Shown one piece after another: positions 39,911 through 48,187 of a DNA stretch of 54,506 nt. A program made the translations under genes and the position numbers. The notes under the pieces are model-generated. The model saw only the letters and a list, made by a program, of their open reading frames with translations, searched no databases and was not told where the DNA came from. The DNA lies in assembly GCA_045222795.1 (NCBI GenBank), contig JBGUZF010000155.1:1-54506 (forward strand). Reading direction: 5' to 3'. This DNA is from Colimorpha sp045222795 (lineage in GTDB: Bacteria > Bacteroidota > Bacteroidia > Bacteroidales > P3). How positions within the stretch are numbered: position 1 is the first letter of the stretch; each line of letters starts with the position of its first letter.

Positions 39911-40723
39911 TTAACACTCTGTAATATCGGTCGATATGTGTTTGAGTTTTTCTACCATGTCGGAGGCGATAAGGCTCGATTCCGACTGGTTGGCGAGGGC
40001 GAAATCGCCCAATTTGCCATGCAGCTCGACGGCGCGACATACGATATCGTACACTTTTGCGTGCAAGTGGTTGGAACAGAGCATGCCAAGCAATATTCCC
40101 GTCAGCACGTCGCCGCTGCCGGCGGTTGCCATGCCTGCGTTGCCTGTGTGGTTCTCATACATTTGTCCATCAGGTGAATATACACGTGTGTGGTGTGCTT
40201 TCTTGACGATGATGACGTTGTGCTTCGCAGCCATCTCGGCGGGGTCGGCATCGCCGAAGAGACGGCGGTACTCGCCTTCGTGCGGAGTAATAATCGAATG
40301 TTGAATGTTGAATGTTGAATGAGGAATTTCTTTGGCGAGGATGTTGAGGGCGTCGGCGTCGAGGACGAGGGAAGGTGAAAGGTGAGAGGTGAAAGGTGAA
40401 AGGTTGGAGAGCAGGGCGTGCAATGCCTTTTGTGTAGGTTCCTCGGTGCCGATGCCGGGGCCGACGGCGATGGCGGTGTAGCGGTCGAGGTGTTCGGGCA
40501 GGGTGGTGAAGAGGGTGGGGGAGGCGTCGATGCTGACCATTGCCTCGGGGAAGGCAGCCTGCATGGGGTCGACGCAACGCTCGGGCAGGTGCACAGATAC
40601 CAGTCCGCAGCCGCTGCGGAGGGCGGCGCGTGCCGCTAGGATGGCGCAGCCCATCTTGCCGTAGCTGCCTGCTATCAGCAGCCCGTGGCCGTAGTCGTGT
40701 TTGGTGGTTTCTTGGTTTCGCAT
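39911..40723 (-). CDS. nnrD: NAD(P)H-hydrate dehydratase (ADP/ATP-dependent), stand-alone
   Basis: Repairs hydrated NADH and NADPH. 270 residues, ribokinase-like fold. Signatures: GSYGKMGCAILAARAALRSG, AVGPGIGTE, LDADALNILA, ITPHEGEYRRLFG and the catalytic-loop segment TAGSGDVLTGILLGMLC. The epimerase (NnrE) half found in many fused enzymes is absent. Two segments come from 4 x 7-bp arrays: LSPFTSHLSP (40374-40401) just before LVLDADALN, and HSTFNIQHS (40296-40323) just before IITPHEGE. The latter occupies the place of a variable loop in the family. Confidence 0.93.
   Translation of the reverse strand: MRNQETTKHDYGHGLLIAGSYGKMGCAILAARAALRSGCGLVSVHLPERCVDPMQAAFPEAMVSIDASPTLFTTLPEHLDRYTAIAVGPGIGTEEPTQKALHALLSNLSPFTSHLSPSLVLDADALNILAKEIPHSTFNIQHSIITPHEGEYRRLFGDADPAEMAAKHNVIIVKKAHHTRVYSPDGQMYENHTGNAGMATAGSGDVLTGILLGMLCSNHLHAKVYDIVCRAVELHGKLGDFALANQSESSLIASDMVEKLKHISTDITEC
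40296..40323. repeat. 4 x 7-bp array (GAATGTT) inside nnrD
   Basis: Units GAATGTT three times, then GAATGAG. It encodes PHSTFNIQHS in the same frame as the matching purL array. Confidence 0.93.
40374..40401. repeat. 4 x 7-bp array (GGTGAAA) inside nnrD
   Basis: Units GGTGAAA, GGTGAGA, GGTGAAA, GGTGAAA. It encodes LSPFTSHLSP. Same unit as the arrays at 4100, 5465, 5936 and 48729. Confidence 0.94.
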
Positions 40724-40790
40724 ACAATAATAAACGCCGCCACAGGATTTATATTGCCCGTGGCGGCGCTTTGTTGTTTAGAAGAACCTA

Positions 40791-43685
40791 TCAATCGGCG
40801 GTTCCGACAGCGCCGTCCTCGGGACGGAGGGTGACGGAGACGTAGTTCTTGAGGTTGAAGTACTTCTTGGCGATAGCCTTGAGGTCTTTGGCGGTGACCT
40901 TCTTGACCATGTTGTCGTAGTCGTTGACGACATAGTCGCGGCTCTCGTTGAAGCGGTAGCTGCCGCTGATCTGGTTCAGCCAGAAGCTATTGTTCTGCTT
41001 GGCTTTGCCGCGGTTGACAATCATCTGTTCCTGGACTTTGCCAAGGGTCTTGGCGTCGCAGCCTTTCTTCATGTACTGCTTGAGGATCTTGATGCAGTCT
41101 TTCTCAATCTTCTTGGCCTTCTCGGGGTCGCAGCCGATGTAGAACTGCCAGCTCACCTCGCCTTCGGGGGTGATTTCGTAGTCGCAGCCGGCACTGGGGC
41201 TGTAGGCGTCGCCGTTCTTCTCGCGGATGATCTCGAGGGTGGTCATGCCGAGGGCATCACCGAGCTCCTGGATGGCGATACGGGTCTGCGGGTCGAGCTC
41301 CTTGGCGTCGCATTTCACCTGGCCGGTCATGAGGAGCATGCCCTGCTTCTCGATACCCTTGACGGCTTCGGCATGCTGGATGCCTTCGGCGAACTTGGGA
41401 TTGCGGTTGATGAACTTCTCGCCGTGTTGCTTGCCGTTGACGGGCAGGTGGTTGAGATATTTGGCGATGAGGTCGACATCCTTGTCGCTGACGTTGCCGA
41501 CGAAGAAGAAGATCTGGTCGCCTGCATCGGCGAAGCGCTCGCGGTAGATCTCATACATGCGGTCGAGCGAGAGGGCGCGAACCTGATCCTCGGTGGGGAT
41601 GACCACGCGGCGTTTGTCGTTGGGGAAGGCGGTCTTGTAGTAGGTCTCGATGAAGGCTGCCTGGGGGTTCTCGCGGATGAACTTGATCTGCTGGATGGTG
41701 TTCTCGATGTTGCGCTCGTAGGATTCCTGGTCCTTGCGGGGAGCGGTGTAGTAGAGGTTGATGAGCTGGAGGGTGGTCTCGAGGTCCTTGGGCGAGCAGC
41801 TGCCGCTGAAGCCCTGGGTCTCGTCGTTGATGTTGGGACTGATGCTGAGGTTCATGCCTTTGAGCTTCTTGTTGAGCTGTGTGGCGCTGAAGTTGGCGAT
41901 ACCGCCTGCGTCGATGAAGTTGGCGGCGTTCTGTGCCTGGTAGGCTTCCTTGTCGCTGTAGAGCGAGGAGCCGCCGAAGGCGAAGCTGCTGATGACGATC
42001 TCGTCGGCCTTATAGTCGGTCTTCTTCACGACGAAGCGCACGCCGTTGGGGCAGGTGTACTCGGTGTAGTCGAGCACGCTGTTGGTCTTGGTGATCTTGG
42101 CGGTGGCATCCTTGACCTCCTCGCTGAAGAGGGGCTCGTCTTTGAAGTTGTCGACCCAAGGCTCGGTCTTGAGGTCGCGCATGCCTTTCAGTATCTTGAG
42201 GGCTTCGGCCTCGGTGGGCACCTTGAAGCCTTCCTTCTCAGGGGCGGTGAGGTAGAACACGATGTTCTCGTCGGTGATCCAGCTCTTCACGAGGGCGTTG
42301 CACTCCTCGAGGGTGATTTCGGGAAGGAACTCCTTGGCATATTTCCATTCCTGGCGGATGCCGGGGCAGGGCTCGTTGTCGAGGTAGTGGTTGGTGTACT
42401 CGTCGGCCAGGCTGTTGCTCTGGGTCTTGTTCTCTTCCTTGGCGAGTTTGGTGTAGGTGCTGAGGAGGTCTTCCTTCTGGCGGTCGAGTTCGGCCTGCAG
42501 GAAGCCGTGGTCGTCAATCTGCTTCACAAGCTGGAGGAGCAGCTGGGCGGTCTCTTCGATGCGGTTCTCCTTGGGGGCGGCGCCGACTTCGAAGACGTCA
42601 ATCTCGCGGCCGAGGAATCCGCTGTAGCCGCCGTTGGCATACATCATGGGGGCGGTGGGCTTCTCGGTGATGTCGCGGAAACGGTCGTTCATCATCATGC
42701 CGATGAGGCTGCGGACGAGCATGGTGCGGTAGGCGCCGACGGTGCCGTTGGGGGTCTTTTTGTGTTTCCAGAAGATTTCGAGGGTGGTGCTGGTGGCTTC
42801 CTTGTCGGTGGCGATGGCGATGAGGGGCTCCACGTTGCCGGGGATCTCATAGCTCAGGCGGGGCAGTTTCTCCTTGCCGAGGAACTGGTGGGTGCTGAAG
42901 ACGTCTTTCACCTTCTGCTCCATGGCGGGAGCGCCTTTCTTGCCGGCATACTCGAAGTTGTCCATGTCGCCAACGATGACGATGGCCTGCAGGTCGGGAC
43001 GGTACCAGTCGTTGAAGAAGTCGACGATGCTCTGGCGCTTGAAGTTCATGATAACCTCTTCCTTACCGATAGGCAGACGGTCGGCATAGAGGGAACCCTT
43101 GAGCATGGTGGGCCAGGTCTTCTTGCGCAGACGGTCGCCGTGGCCGACGCCACCGCGCCACTCTTCGTGGATGACGCCGCGCTCGCTCTCAATCTCCTTC
43201 TCGTCGAAGAGGATGTTGCCGGCCCAGCCGTCGAGGATTTCAATACCCATCTTTACCATCTCGGGGTCGTCGGCGGGCATGTTGACGTAGTAGACGGTCT
43301 GGTCGAAGCTGGTGTAGGCGTTGATGTCGCGGCCGAACTCCACACCGTGCTCCTGCAGCTTCTGGATCATCTCGTTGTGGGGATAACCCTTGATGCCGTT
43401 GAAGGCCATGTGCTCGCAGAAGTGGGCGAGGCCCTGCTGGTCGTCGCGCTCCATGATGGAACCGGCGTTGGAGACCAGGCGGAACTGGATCATGTTCTCC
43501 GGCTTCTTGTTGGCACGGACGTAGTAGGTGAAGCCGTTGTCGAGCTTGCCATAGCGCACCTTCTTGTCGAGGGGCACCTTCTCGGTCAGGTCGCTCTTCT
43601 TGGCCGGTTTCTCACCGCCCAGCTGGGCGAATGCTGTGCCGCTGAACAGGACGGCAAACAGCATAATCCAAATGCTTTTTTTCAT
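40791..43685 (-). CDS. M16 family zinc metallopeptidase, exported
   Basis: 964 residues, the two-lobed length of pitrilysin-type proteases. Signal peptide about 1-20. The inverted zinc motif HFCEH is at 88-92, with the third ligand expected in the EKEIESERGVIHEEW segment about 75 residues later. The inactive-like C-terminal half is also present (GSSLYSDKEAYQAQNAANFI; YRERFADAGDQIFFFVGNV). Likely a periplasmic peptidase. An own promoter lies 110 bp upstream at 43797-43826. Confidence 0.94.
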   Translation of the reverse strand: MKKSIWIMLFAVLFSGTAFAQLGGEKPAKKSDLTEKVPLDKKVRYGKLDNGFTYYVRANKKPENMIQFRLVSNAGSIMERDDQQGLAHFCEHMAFNGIKGYPHNEMIQKLQEHGVEFGRDINAYTSFDQTVYYVNMPADDPEMVKMGIEILDGWAGNILFDEKEIESERGVIHEEWRGGVGHGDRLRKKTWPTMLKGSLYADRLPIGKEEVIMNFKRQSIVDFFNDWYRPDLQAIVIVGDMDNFEYAGKKGAPAMEQKVKDVFSTHQFLGKEKLPRLSYEIPGNVEPLIAIATDKEATSTTLEIFWKHKKTPNGTVGAYRTMLVRSLIGMMMNDRFRDITEKPTAPMMYANGGYSGFLGREIDVFEVGAAPKENRIEETAQLLLQLVKQIDDHGFLQAELDRQKEDLLSTYTKLAKEENKTQSNSLADEYTNHYLDNEPCPGIRQEWKYAKEFLPEITLEECNALVKSWITDENIVFYLTAPEKEGFKVPTEAEALKILKGMRDLKTEPWVDNFKDEPLFSEEVKDATAKITKTNSVLDYTEYTCPNGVRFVVKKTDYKADEIVISSFAFGGSSLYSDKEAYQAQNAANFIDAGGIANFSATQLNKKLKGMNLSISPNINDETQGFSGSCSPKDLETTLQLINLYYTAPRKDQESYERNIENTIQQIKFIRENPQAAFIETYYKTAFPNDKRRVVIPTEDQVRALSLDRMYEIYRERFADAGDQIFFFVGNVSDKDVDLIAKYLNHLPVNGKQHGEKFINRNPKFAEGIQHAEAVKGIEKQGMLLMTGQVKCDAKELDPQTRIAIQELGDALGMTTLEIIREKNGDAYSPSAGCDYEITPEGEVSWQFYIGCDPEKAKKIEKDCIKILKQYMKKGCDAKTLGKVQEQMIVNRGKAKQNNSFWLNQISGSYRFNESRDYVVNDYDNMVKKVTAKDLKAIAKKYFNLKNYVSVTLRPEDGAVGTAD

Positions 43686-43796
43686 TGTTTTTTGATGTTT
43701 TTGTTGTTATTGTTATTTTTGTTTGTTTGACTAATATTCTGTATGCCAGTGTGATATTTGCTGTCAGTATTGCTGTATTAGTTTATTAGTACACTG

Positions 43797-43826
43797 CAAA
43801 GGTAATACGATTTTCCGAACTGGCAA
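43797..43826 (-). promoter_or_regulatory. Promoter of the M16 peptidase gene
   Basis: Minus-strand -7 TACCTTTG (43804-43797) and -33 TTG (43826-43824), 19 bp apart. The rest of the 258-bp gap holds a second TACTTTTG box at 43881-43888 without a clear -33 element. Confidence 0.65.
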
Positions 43827-43943
43827 AATAATTTTTGATTTTTAACATTTGCGGGGGTATACACACACCGAAATGAGTTGCAAAAGTACAACTTTTTTCT
43901 AATATGTATATATTTTATTTAAATTTTATTGCGGGAGGGGCGC

Positions 43944-44738
43944 TTAGCACTCGTACTTCTCGAGGGCTTGGCGGAGTTCCACGGGGCTGATATCGTGGTG
44001 GATGTCGCCACCGATGGCGTAGCTGATGGCGCCTGTCTCCTCGCTGACGATAACCGAGAGCACGTCGAGCTGCTCGGTGACGCCGATGGCCGAGCGGTGG
44101 CGCAGGCCGAGGTTGGGGTCGATGTCGAGGCGCGAGGTTACGGGCAGGATGCAGCGTGCTGCCAGCAGGTGGTTGCCGCTGGCGATGACGGCGCCGTCGT
44201 GCAGGGGCGAGTTCTTGAAGAAGAGGGCTTCTATCAACGCGCTGGAAGCCAGGGCGTCGATGCGCTCGCCGGTGTCGATGAGTTCCTCCACCTCGTTGTG
44301 GCGCTTGAAGACTATCAGGGCGCCGGTCTTGCTCTGCGACATGTGCATGCAGGCGTTGACGTAGGGTTCGTAGCTCACGGTGTTCTTGCTCTGTATGTTA
44401 CGGCGCCAGAACTGGAGTCTTTTCCAGAGCGACTCGTTGAGCTGCGTCTTGGTGCCGAGGAAGAGGAGGAACTTGCGTATTTCGGGCTGGAAGATGATTA
44501 CCAGCGCTATCAATCCCACGCTGGCAACGGCGCCAAGCAGGGCTCCCAACAGCCGCATTCCGAGGGCGTTGGCCACGCGCCATACGATGAGCAGGATGAG
44601 CAGCGCCCAGAAGATGAGCATCACGTTGGTGCCGCGCGCCATGCGGTAGATATAGAAGAAAAGCGCCGCCACGATGAGGATGTCGAAGATGTCGACCAGT
44701 CGCAGCATCGGTAATCCAAGTATTTCCAGAGGGATCAT
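43944..44738 (-). CDS. cdaA: Diadenylate cyclase, membrane type
   Basis: Makes the second messenger c-di-AMP from two ATP. 264 residues: three N-terminal transmembrane helices (about 15-85), a linker helix, then a DAC domain with the catalytic DGA motif at 181-183 (SPLHDGAVI) and RHR at 213-215 (GLRHRSAIG). This is the CdaA layout. It lies 39 bp from the folP stop; cdaA next to folP is a common arrangement in Bacteroidetes, by recall. Confidence 0.95.
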   Translation of the reverse strand: MIPLEILGLPMLRLVDIFDILIVAALFFYIYRMARGTNVMLIFWALLILLIVWRVANALGMRLLGALLGAVASVGLIALVIIFQPEIRKFLLFLGTKTQLNESLWKRLQFWRRNIQSKNTVSYEPYVNACMHMSQSKTGALIVFKRHNEVEELIDTGERIDALASSALIEALFFKNSPLHDGAVIASGNHLLAARCILPVTSRLDIDPNLGLRHRSAIGVTEQLDVLSVIVSEETGAISYAIGGDIHHDISPVELRQALEKYEC

Positions 44739-44745
44739 ATCTTTA

Positions 44746-44801
44746 GTTTTGAGTTTTAAGTTTTAAGTATTAAGTGTTTAGTGGTTGGTGTTTAGTGAGA
44801 G
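44746..44801. repeat. Two abutting 4 x 7-bp arrays at the folP 3' end
   Basis: GTTTTGA, GTTTTAA, GTTTTAA, GTATTAA (44746-44773), then GTGTTTA, GTGGTTG, GTGTTTA, GTGAGAG (44774-44801). The second array encodes the last residues of FolP (LSLNTNH) and its stop. Confidence 0.85.
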
Positions 44802-45632
44802 GAGTTTTATTGTTTCGAGCGCGGGTTTGGGGTCGTGGACGCGCACTATGCGGGCGCCGCGGTCAAGGGCTATGGCGTCGAGGGCTATGGTGCCGTCGAG
44901 GGCTTCGTTGGGGGTGATGCCTAATGGGCGGTAGATCATGCTCTTGCGGCTAAGGGCTGCCAGCAGGGGTTCGCGGAAGATGGTGGTGAGCTCGTCGAGG
45001 CGGTCGAGGAGCATGTGGTTCTGCTCCACGGTCTTGCCGAAGCCAAAGCCCGGGTCGATCCACACGTCTTTGACGCCGAGGCGGTAGAGGGTGTCGAGCC
45101 TTTGAGAGAAGAACTGCACCATGCTGTCTATCAGGCGGTCGTCGTCGATGTAGGGCTCGTGGTTCACGTGCTCGCGGCCGCCGTGCATCATGATGTAGGG
45201 CACCTGCAGCTCGGCAACTGTCTGGAACATGCGTTCGTCGAGCTCGCCGCCTGCGATGTCGTTAATTATGTCGGCGCCTGCCGTGATGGCGGCGCGTGCG
45301 GGCAGGGCGAAGCAGGTGTCGACCGAGATGACGGCCTCGGGCAACTCGCGGCGTATCAGCGTGATGGCTTCCGTCAGGCGGCGCGCCTCCTCGTCCTGCG
45401 GGATGAGTGTGGCGCCGGGGCGCGACGACGAAGCGCCGACGTCGATAATGTCGGCACCGTCGGCCAGCAGCTGCCGTGCACGGGCAAGCATGGCCTCGGG
45501 TTCACGGTAGCGGCCGCCGTCGTAGAACGAGTCGTCGGTGATGTTCAGTATGCCCATCACCGCCGGGCGGGTGAACTCCACCAGCCGTCCCTGCACCGTG
45601 ATGCTGAAACTATGGAAAGTGCGCTTTCTCAT
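44778..45632 (-). CDS. folP: Dihydropteroate synthase
   Basis: Condenses p-aminobenzoate with hydroxymethyldihydropterin diphosphate in folate synthesis; target of sulfonamides. 284 residues, normal length. Pterin-binding signatures: MGILNITDDSFYDGG near the N-terminus, IIDVGASSSRPGA, ISVDTCFALPA, INDIAGG, YIMMHGG, and WIDPGFGFGKT. The extreme C-terminus is array-derived. No other folate gene is adjacent here. Confidence 0.96.
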   Translation of the reverse strand: MRKRTFHSFSITVQGRLVEFTRPAVMGILNITDDSFYDGGRYREPEAMLARARQLLADGADIIDVGASSSRPGATLIPQDEEARRLTEAITLIRRELPEAVISVDTCFALPARAAITAGADIINDIAGGELDERMFQTVAELQVPYIMMHGGREHVNHEPYIDDDRLIDSMVQFFSQRLDTLYRLGVKDVWIDPGFGFGKTVEQNHMLLDRLDELTTIFREPLLAALSRKSMIYRPLGITPNEALDGTIALDAIALDRGARIVRVHDPKPALETIKLLSLNTNH

Positions 45633-45703
45633 AATTTTCTTTTAACGTGGAAAACCATTGTTTATTGTGTTGCGATGAAAAACTTCACCGACCAAGCTCA
45701 CCC

Positions 45704-45747
45704 CTAAGGCACCTCCACGCCACCTCTAAGGCACCTCTTCGGCATTG
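45704..45747. repeat. 4 x 11-bp array
   Basis: Units CTAAGGCACCT, CCACGCCACCT, CTAAGGCACCT, CTTCGGCATTG, 44 nt. Followed five bases later by AAATGTTAAAA. Part of the 606-bp non-coding stretch 45633-46238, which contains three more 11-bp arrays, one 7-bp array and three copies of AAATGTTAAAA (one inverted). Confidence 0.85.
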
Positions 45748-45870
45748 CAAACAAATGTTAAAAACCGCCAATCGGATGCCTCGATAATCACATCATACCC
45801 GACACATTGTCAATGCATTACGTGATTTTAACATTTGTAACTGCTTGAATATCAGAGATAAGCCCCCACC

Positions 45871-45981
45871 ACCTACACATCATCTACACATCACCTACAC
45901 ACCAACACCACATCATCTCCACCGGAGGGTGATGCGGGGGTGAAGTGGGGGTGAAGCGGATGTGAAGTGGATGTGAAGTGG
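45871..45981. repeat. Paired 11-bp arrays in inverted orientation
   Basis: Left: five C-rich units of the type ACCTACACATC (45871-45925). Right: five G-rich units of the type RKGTGAAGYGG (45927-45981). The two halves are nearly abutting and are complementary in composition. An AAATGTTAAAA motif follows at 46015-46025, as it does after the similar pair at 18093-18196. Confidence 0.9.
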
Positions 45982-46063
45982 GTGGGGTTTAAGGACTGAG
46001 TTTCAGTGGCTTAGAAATGTTAAAATCGTATAAGTCACTGTAAACATGGCAGGTATGTGGGAC

Positions 46064-46098
46064 GTGAGATGTGAGATGTGAGAGGTGAGATGTGAGAC
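46064..46098. repeat. 7-bp array (GTGAGAT), five units
   Basis: Units GTGAGAT, GTGAGAT, GTGAGAG, GTGAGAT, GTGAGAC. Related to the array in ispE (16429-16456). Confidence 0.92.
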
Positions 46099-46128
46099 GT
46101 GTGAGGTCGGAAGTGGGTCGGAAGTGAG

Positions 46129-46172
46129 TAGTATGTGTGTAGTAAGTGCGTAGTAAGTGTGTAGTATGTGAA
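46129..46172. repeat. 4 x 11-bp array (TAGTAWGTGNG)
   Basis: Units TAGTATGTGTG, TAGTAAGTGCG, TAGTAAGTGTG, TAGTATGTGAA, 44 nt, with more degenerate units extending left to about 46100. It lies 66 bp upstream of the DUF1599 gene. Confidence 0.9.
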
Positions 46173-46238
46173 GGGGGTGAAAAAAAACTTTTTATTATTT
46201 ATACAATAAAAAAGTGTAGGTGTCGTTATAAACAAAAT

Positions 46239-46826
46239 ATGGATAAAAACGAGACTAAAAATACTAGACAAGAGATAGAGCAGGAGGCTGCTGTGTGCAG
46301 GACGCTGTTCGAGAAGAAGACTCGCGACTACGGCACGTCGTGGCGTGTGCTGCGCCTGCCTTCGCTGACGGACCAGATATTCATCAAGGCCAGCCGCATA
46401 CGCAGCATACAGGAGAGCGGCGAGAACCGCGTGGGCGACGACGTGCGCGACGAGTTTGTGGCTATGGTCAATTACGCCGTGATGGCACTGATACAGCAGG
46501 AGTTGGAGTGCAAGGGAGTGCAGGGGAGTGCAGGGGAGTGCAAAGCACAGCTGGAGCTGCCGTTGGAGGAAGCTATGAGGCTTTACGACAAGCACTTGGG
46601 ACGCACGATAGAGTTGATGATGGACAAGAACCACGACTACGGCGAGGCTTGGCGACAGATGCGCGTGAGCTCGATGGTGGACTTGATACTGATGAAGCTG
46701 ATGCGCATCAAGCAGATCGAGGACAACGACGGCAAGACGCTGGTGAGCGAAGGCGTCGAAGGCGGCTACATGGACATTGTCAACTACTCGCTATTCTGCC
46801 TGGTACGATTGAATGAAAAATGTTAA
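46239..46826 (+). CDS. DUF1599 protein with two tandem copies of the domain
   Basis: 195 residues from the ATG at 46239. Two related halves: TLFEKKTRDYGTSWRVLRLP with IFIKASRIRSIQE, and IELMMDKNHDYGEAWRQMR with ILMKLMRIKQIED, each followed by an MVNY or IVNY segment. This is the Bacteroidetes DUF1599 family, function unknown. The segment joining the halves (ECKGVQGSAGECKAQ) is encoded by a 4 x 10-bp array at 46505-46544. Next to the DoxX-like gene, the usual neighbour, and probably in one operon with it. Confidence 0.88.
   Translation: MDKNETKNTRQEIEQEAAVCRTLFEKKTRDYGTSWRVLRLPSLTDQIFIKASRIRSIQESGENRVGDDVRDEFVAMVNYAVMALIQQELECKGVQGSAGECKAQLELPLEEAMRLYDKHLGRTIELMMDKNHDYGEAWRQMRVSSMVDLILMKLMRIKQIEDNDGKTLVSEGVEGGYMDIVNYSLFCLVRLNEKC
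46505..46544. repeat. 4 x 10-bp array (GGAGTGCAGG) inside the DUF1599 gene
   Basis: Units GGAGTGCAAG, GGAGTGCAGG, GGAGTGCAGG, GGAGTGCAAA, exactly 40 nt. It encodes the linker between the two DUF1599 copies. Confidence 0.95.
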
Positions 46827-46979
46827 TTAAACGGCGAATTATGCGAATTGAACGAAATGCTGCGCAGGCTAATTGTGTGCGAATTACTCGAATTGTCGCG
46901 GTAATGTTTTAATTCGATAAAACAGGTTGAGACTAATTCGTATAATTCGTTAAATTCGCCGTAAAAAAGAATAAATGAG

Positions 46980-48104
46980 ATGAAAGATACTAAACTGAAT
47001 TACACGCTGAACGTTATCTGCCGATGGGTGGTGGGACTGGTGTTCCTCTTCTCGTCGTTTGTGAAGGGCGTCGACCCGATGGGCACCACCTTCAAGGTGC
47101 AGGAGTATATGACGGCTTGGAGCATCGGAGGCCTCACCTTCGAGTGGGCACAGCCGCTGGCGGGTGTGCTGTCGATGGGCTTGATTTGCGCCGAGTTTGT
47201 GGTGGGCGTGCTGCTCATCACCAACGCCTACCGCCGTCTGTCGGCCTGGCTGCTGGTGCTGATGATGCTCTTCTTCACCGTCACCACCTTCGTCGACGCG
47301 CTCACCAACAAGGTGACCGACTGCGGCTGCTTCGGCGACGCTGTGAAGCTCACCAACTGGCAGACCTTCTGGAAGAACATAGCCCTCGACGTGCCGACGG
47401 TGTGGATATTCCTCACGCGCAACGTGCGCCGCAAACGCCGCTTCGAGCGCGACGCCATCATAATGCTGATAGCCGTAGCCGCCATGCTGGTGTTCGGCAT
47501 CTACAACATCAAGCACGAGCCGGTGATTGACTTCCGCCCCTGGAAGATAGGCAACGTGATGGTCGAGGAGCGCGAGCCCATGAACCACATGCTTATGCGC
47601 AATGTGGAGACCGGCGAGGAGAAGATGGTCGACTACAAGAACGGCGACTGGGCGTCGGTGCCCGAGGAGTACAAGGACTTCGACCGCTGGGAGATACTGC
47701 AGTCGACCAGCGACGAGCCCTTCGAGGTGAAGGCCCCCGGCTTCTCGATGCTCGACCTCGCTGGCGACGACCGTGCCATCGACCTGTTGCCCGCCGAGGA
47801 CGGCCTGGTGATAGTCACCGTGCACCACCTGGAGGAGATCGACGAGAAGGGCGTGCGCGAAGTGAGGGTGGCCCTCGGTATGGCCGAGGACAACGGCATA
47901 CGCATCGTGATGCTCACCTCGGCGCTGCCCGAGGAGGTGCAGGCCTGGCTGGCCGACAACCGCATCAGCGGCCTCGACTACCTCTTCGCCGACGCCACCG
48001 CCATCGAGACCATGATGCGCGGCAACCCCGGCTTCATGTATATCGAGAACGCCACGGTGGTCGACAAGACCCGCAAGGCTTCTGAGTTGAAAATAGAAAA
48101 CTAA
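46980..48104 (+). CDS. DoxX/MauE-like membrane protein with C-terminal extracytoplasmic domain (BT_3928 type)
   Basis: 374 residues. Four N-terminal membrane helices form a DoxX-like unit (WVVGLVFLFSSFVKGVDPMG; VGVLLITNAYRRLSAW; LMMLFFTVTTFVDALT). The conserved DCGCFGDAVKLTNWQTFWKN motif, here at about 117-136, marks the redox-associated DoxX/MauE group. A fifth helix at about 160-178 leads into a soluble domain of about 190 residues with a thioredoxin-like feel (DGLVIVTVHHLEEIDEKGVR). The function is probably in thiol redox homeostasis of the envelope; it is not established. Confidence 0.85.
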   Translation: MKDTKLNYTLNVICRWVVGLVFLFSSFVKGVDPMGTTFKVQEYMTAWSIGGLTFEWAQPLAGVLSMGLICAEFVVGVLLITNAYRRLSAWLLVLMMLFFTVTTFVDALTNKVTDCGCFGDAVKLTNWQTFWKNIALDVPTVWIFLTRNVRRKRRFERDAIIMLIAVAAMLVFGIYNIKHEPVIDFRPWKIGNVMVEEREPMNHMLMRNVETGEEKMVDYKNGDWASVPEEYKDFDRWEILQSTSDEPFEVKAPGFSMLDLAGDDRAIDLLPAEDGLVIVTVHHLEEIDEKGVREVRVALGMAEDNGIRIVMLTSALPEEVQAWLADNRISGLDYLFADATAIETMMRGNPGFMYIENATVVDKTRKASELKIEN

Positions 48105-48131
48105 GCTGTGAGCTGTAAGCTGTAAGTTTTA
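48104..48131. repeat. 4 x 7-bp array (AGCTGTA), left arm of a pair
   Basis: Units AGCTGTG, AGCTGTA, AGCTGTA, AGTTTTA. It begins on the last base of the DoxX-like stop codon. Inverted partner at 48148-48175. Confidence 0.88.
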
Positions 48132-48147
48132 AGTAAAATGCGTAGCC

Positions 48148-48175
48148 ACTTAATACTTACAGCTTAAAACTTAAA
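48148..48175. repeat. 4 x 7-bp array (ACTTAAA), right arm of a pair
   Basis: Units ACTTAAT, ACTTACA, GCTTAAA, ACTTAAA; inverted to 48104-48131 across a 16-nt centre that contains GTAGC. It ends 12 bp before the DUF4293 start. Confidence 0.85.
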
Positions 48176-48187
48176 ACTAAAAAGAAT

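Noticed and set aside
41373..43730. Long plus-strand ORF of 785 codons opposite the M16 peptidase
   Set aside because: It is a low-complexity shadow of the peptidase gene, with no recognisable domain; the minus strand carries a signal peptide and an HxxEH motif.
43686..43740. A further 7-bp array in the T/G-rich sequence after the M16 start
   Set aside because: Units are too degenerate to define a period.
43881..43888. Second promoter (TACTTTTG) for the M16 peptidase gene
   Set aside because: No TTG lies at the right spacing upstream, unlike the well-formed promoter at 43797-43826.
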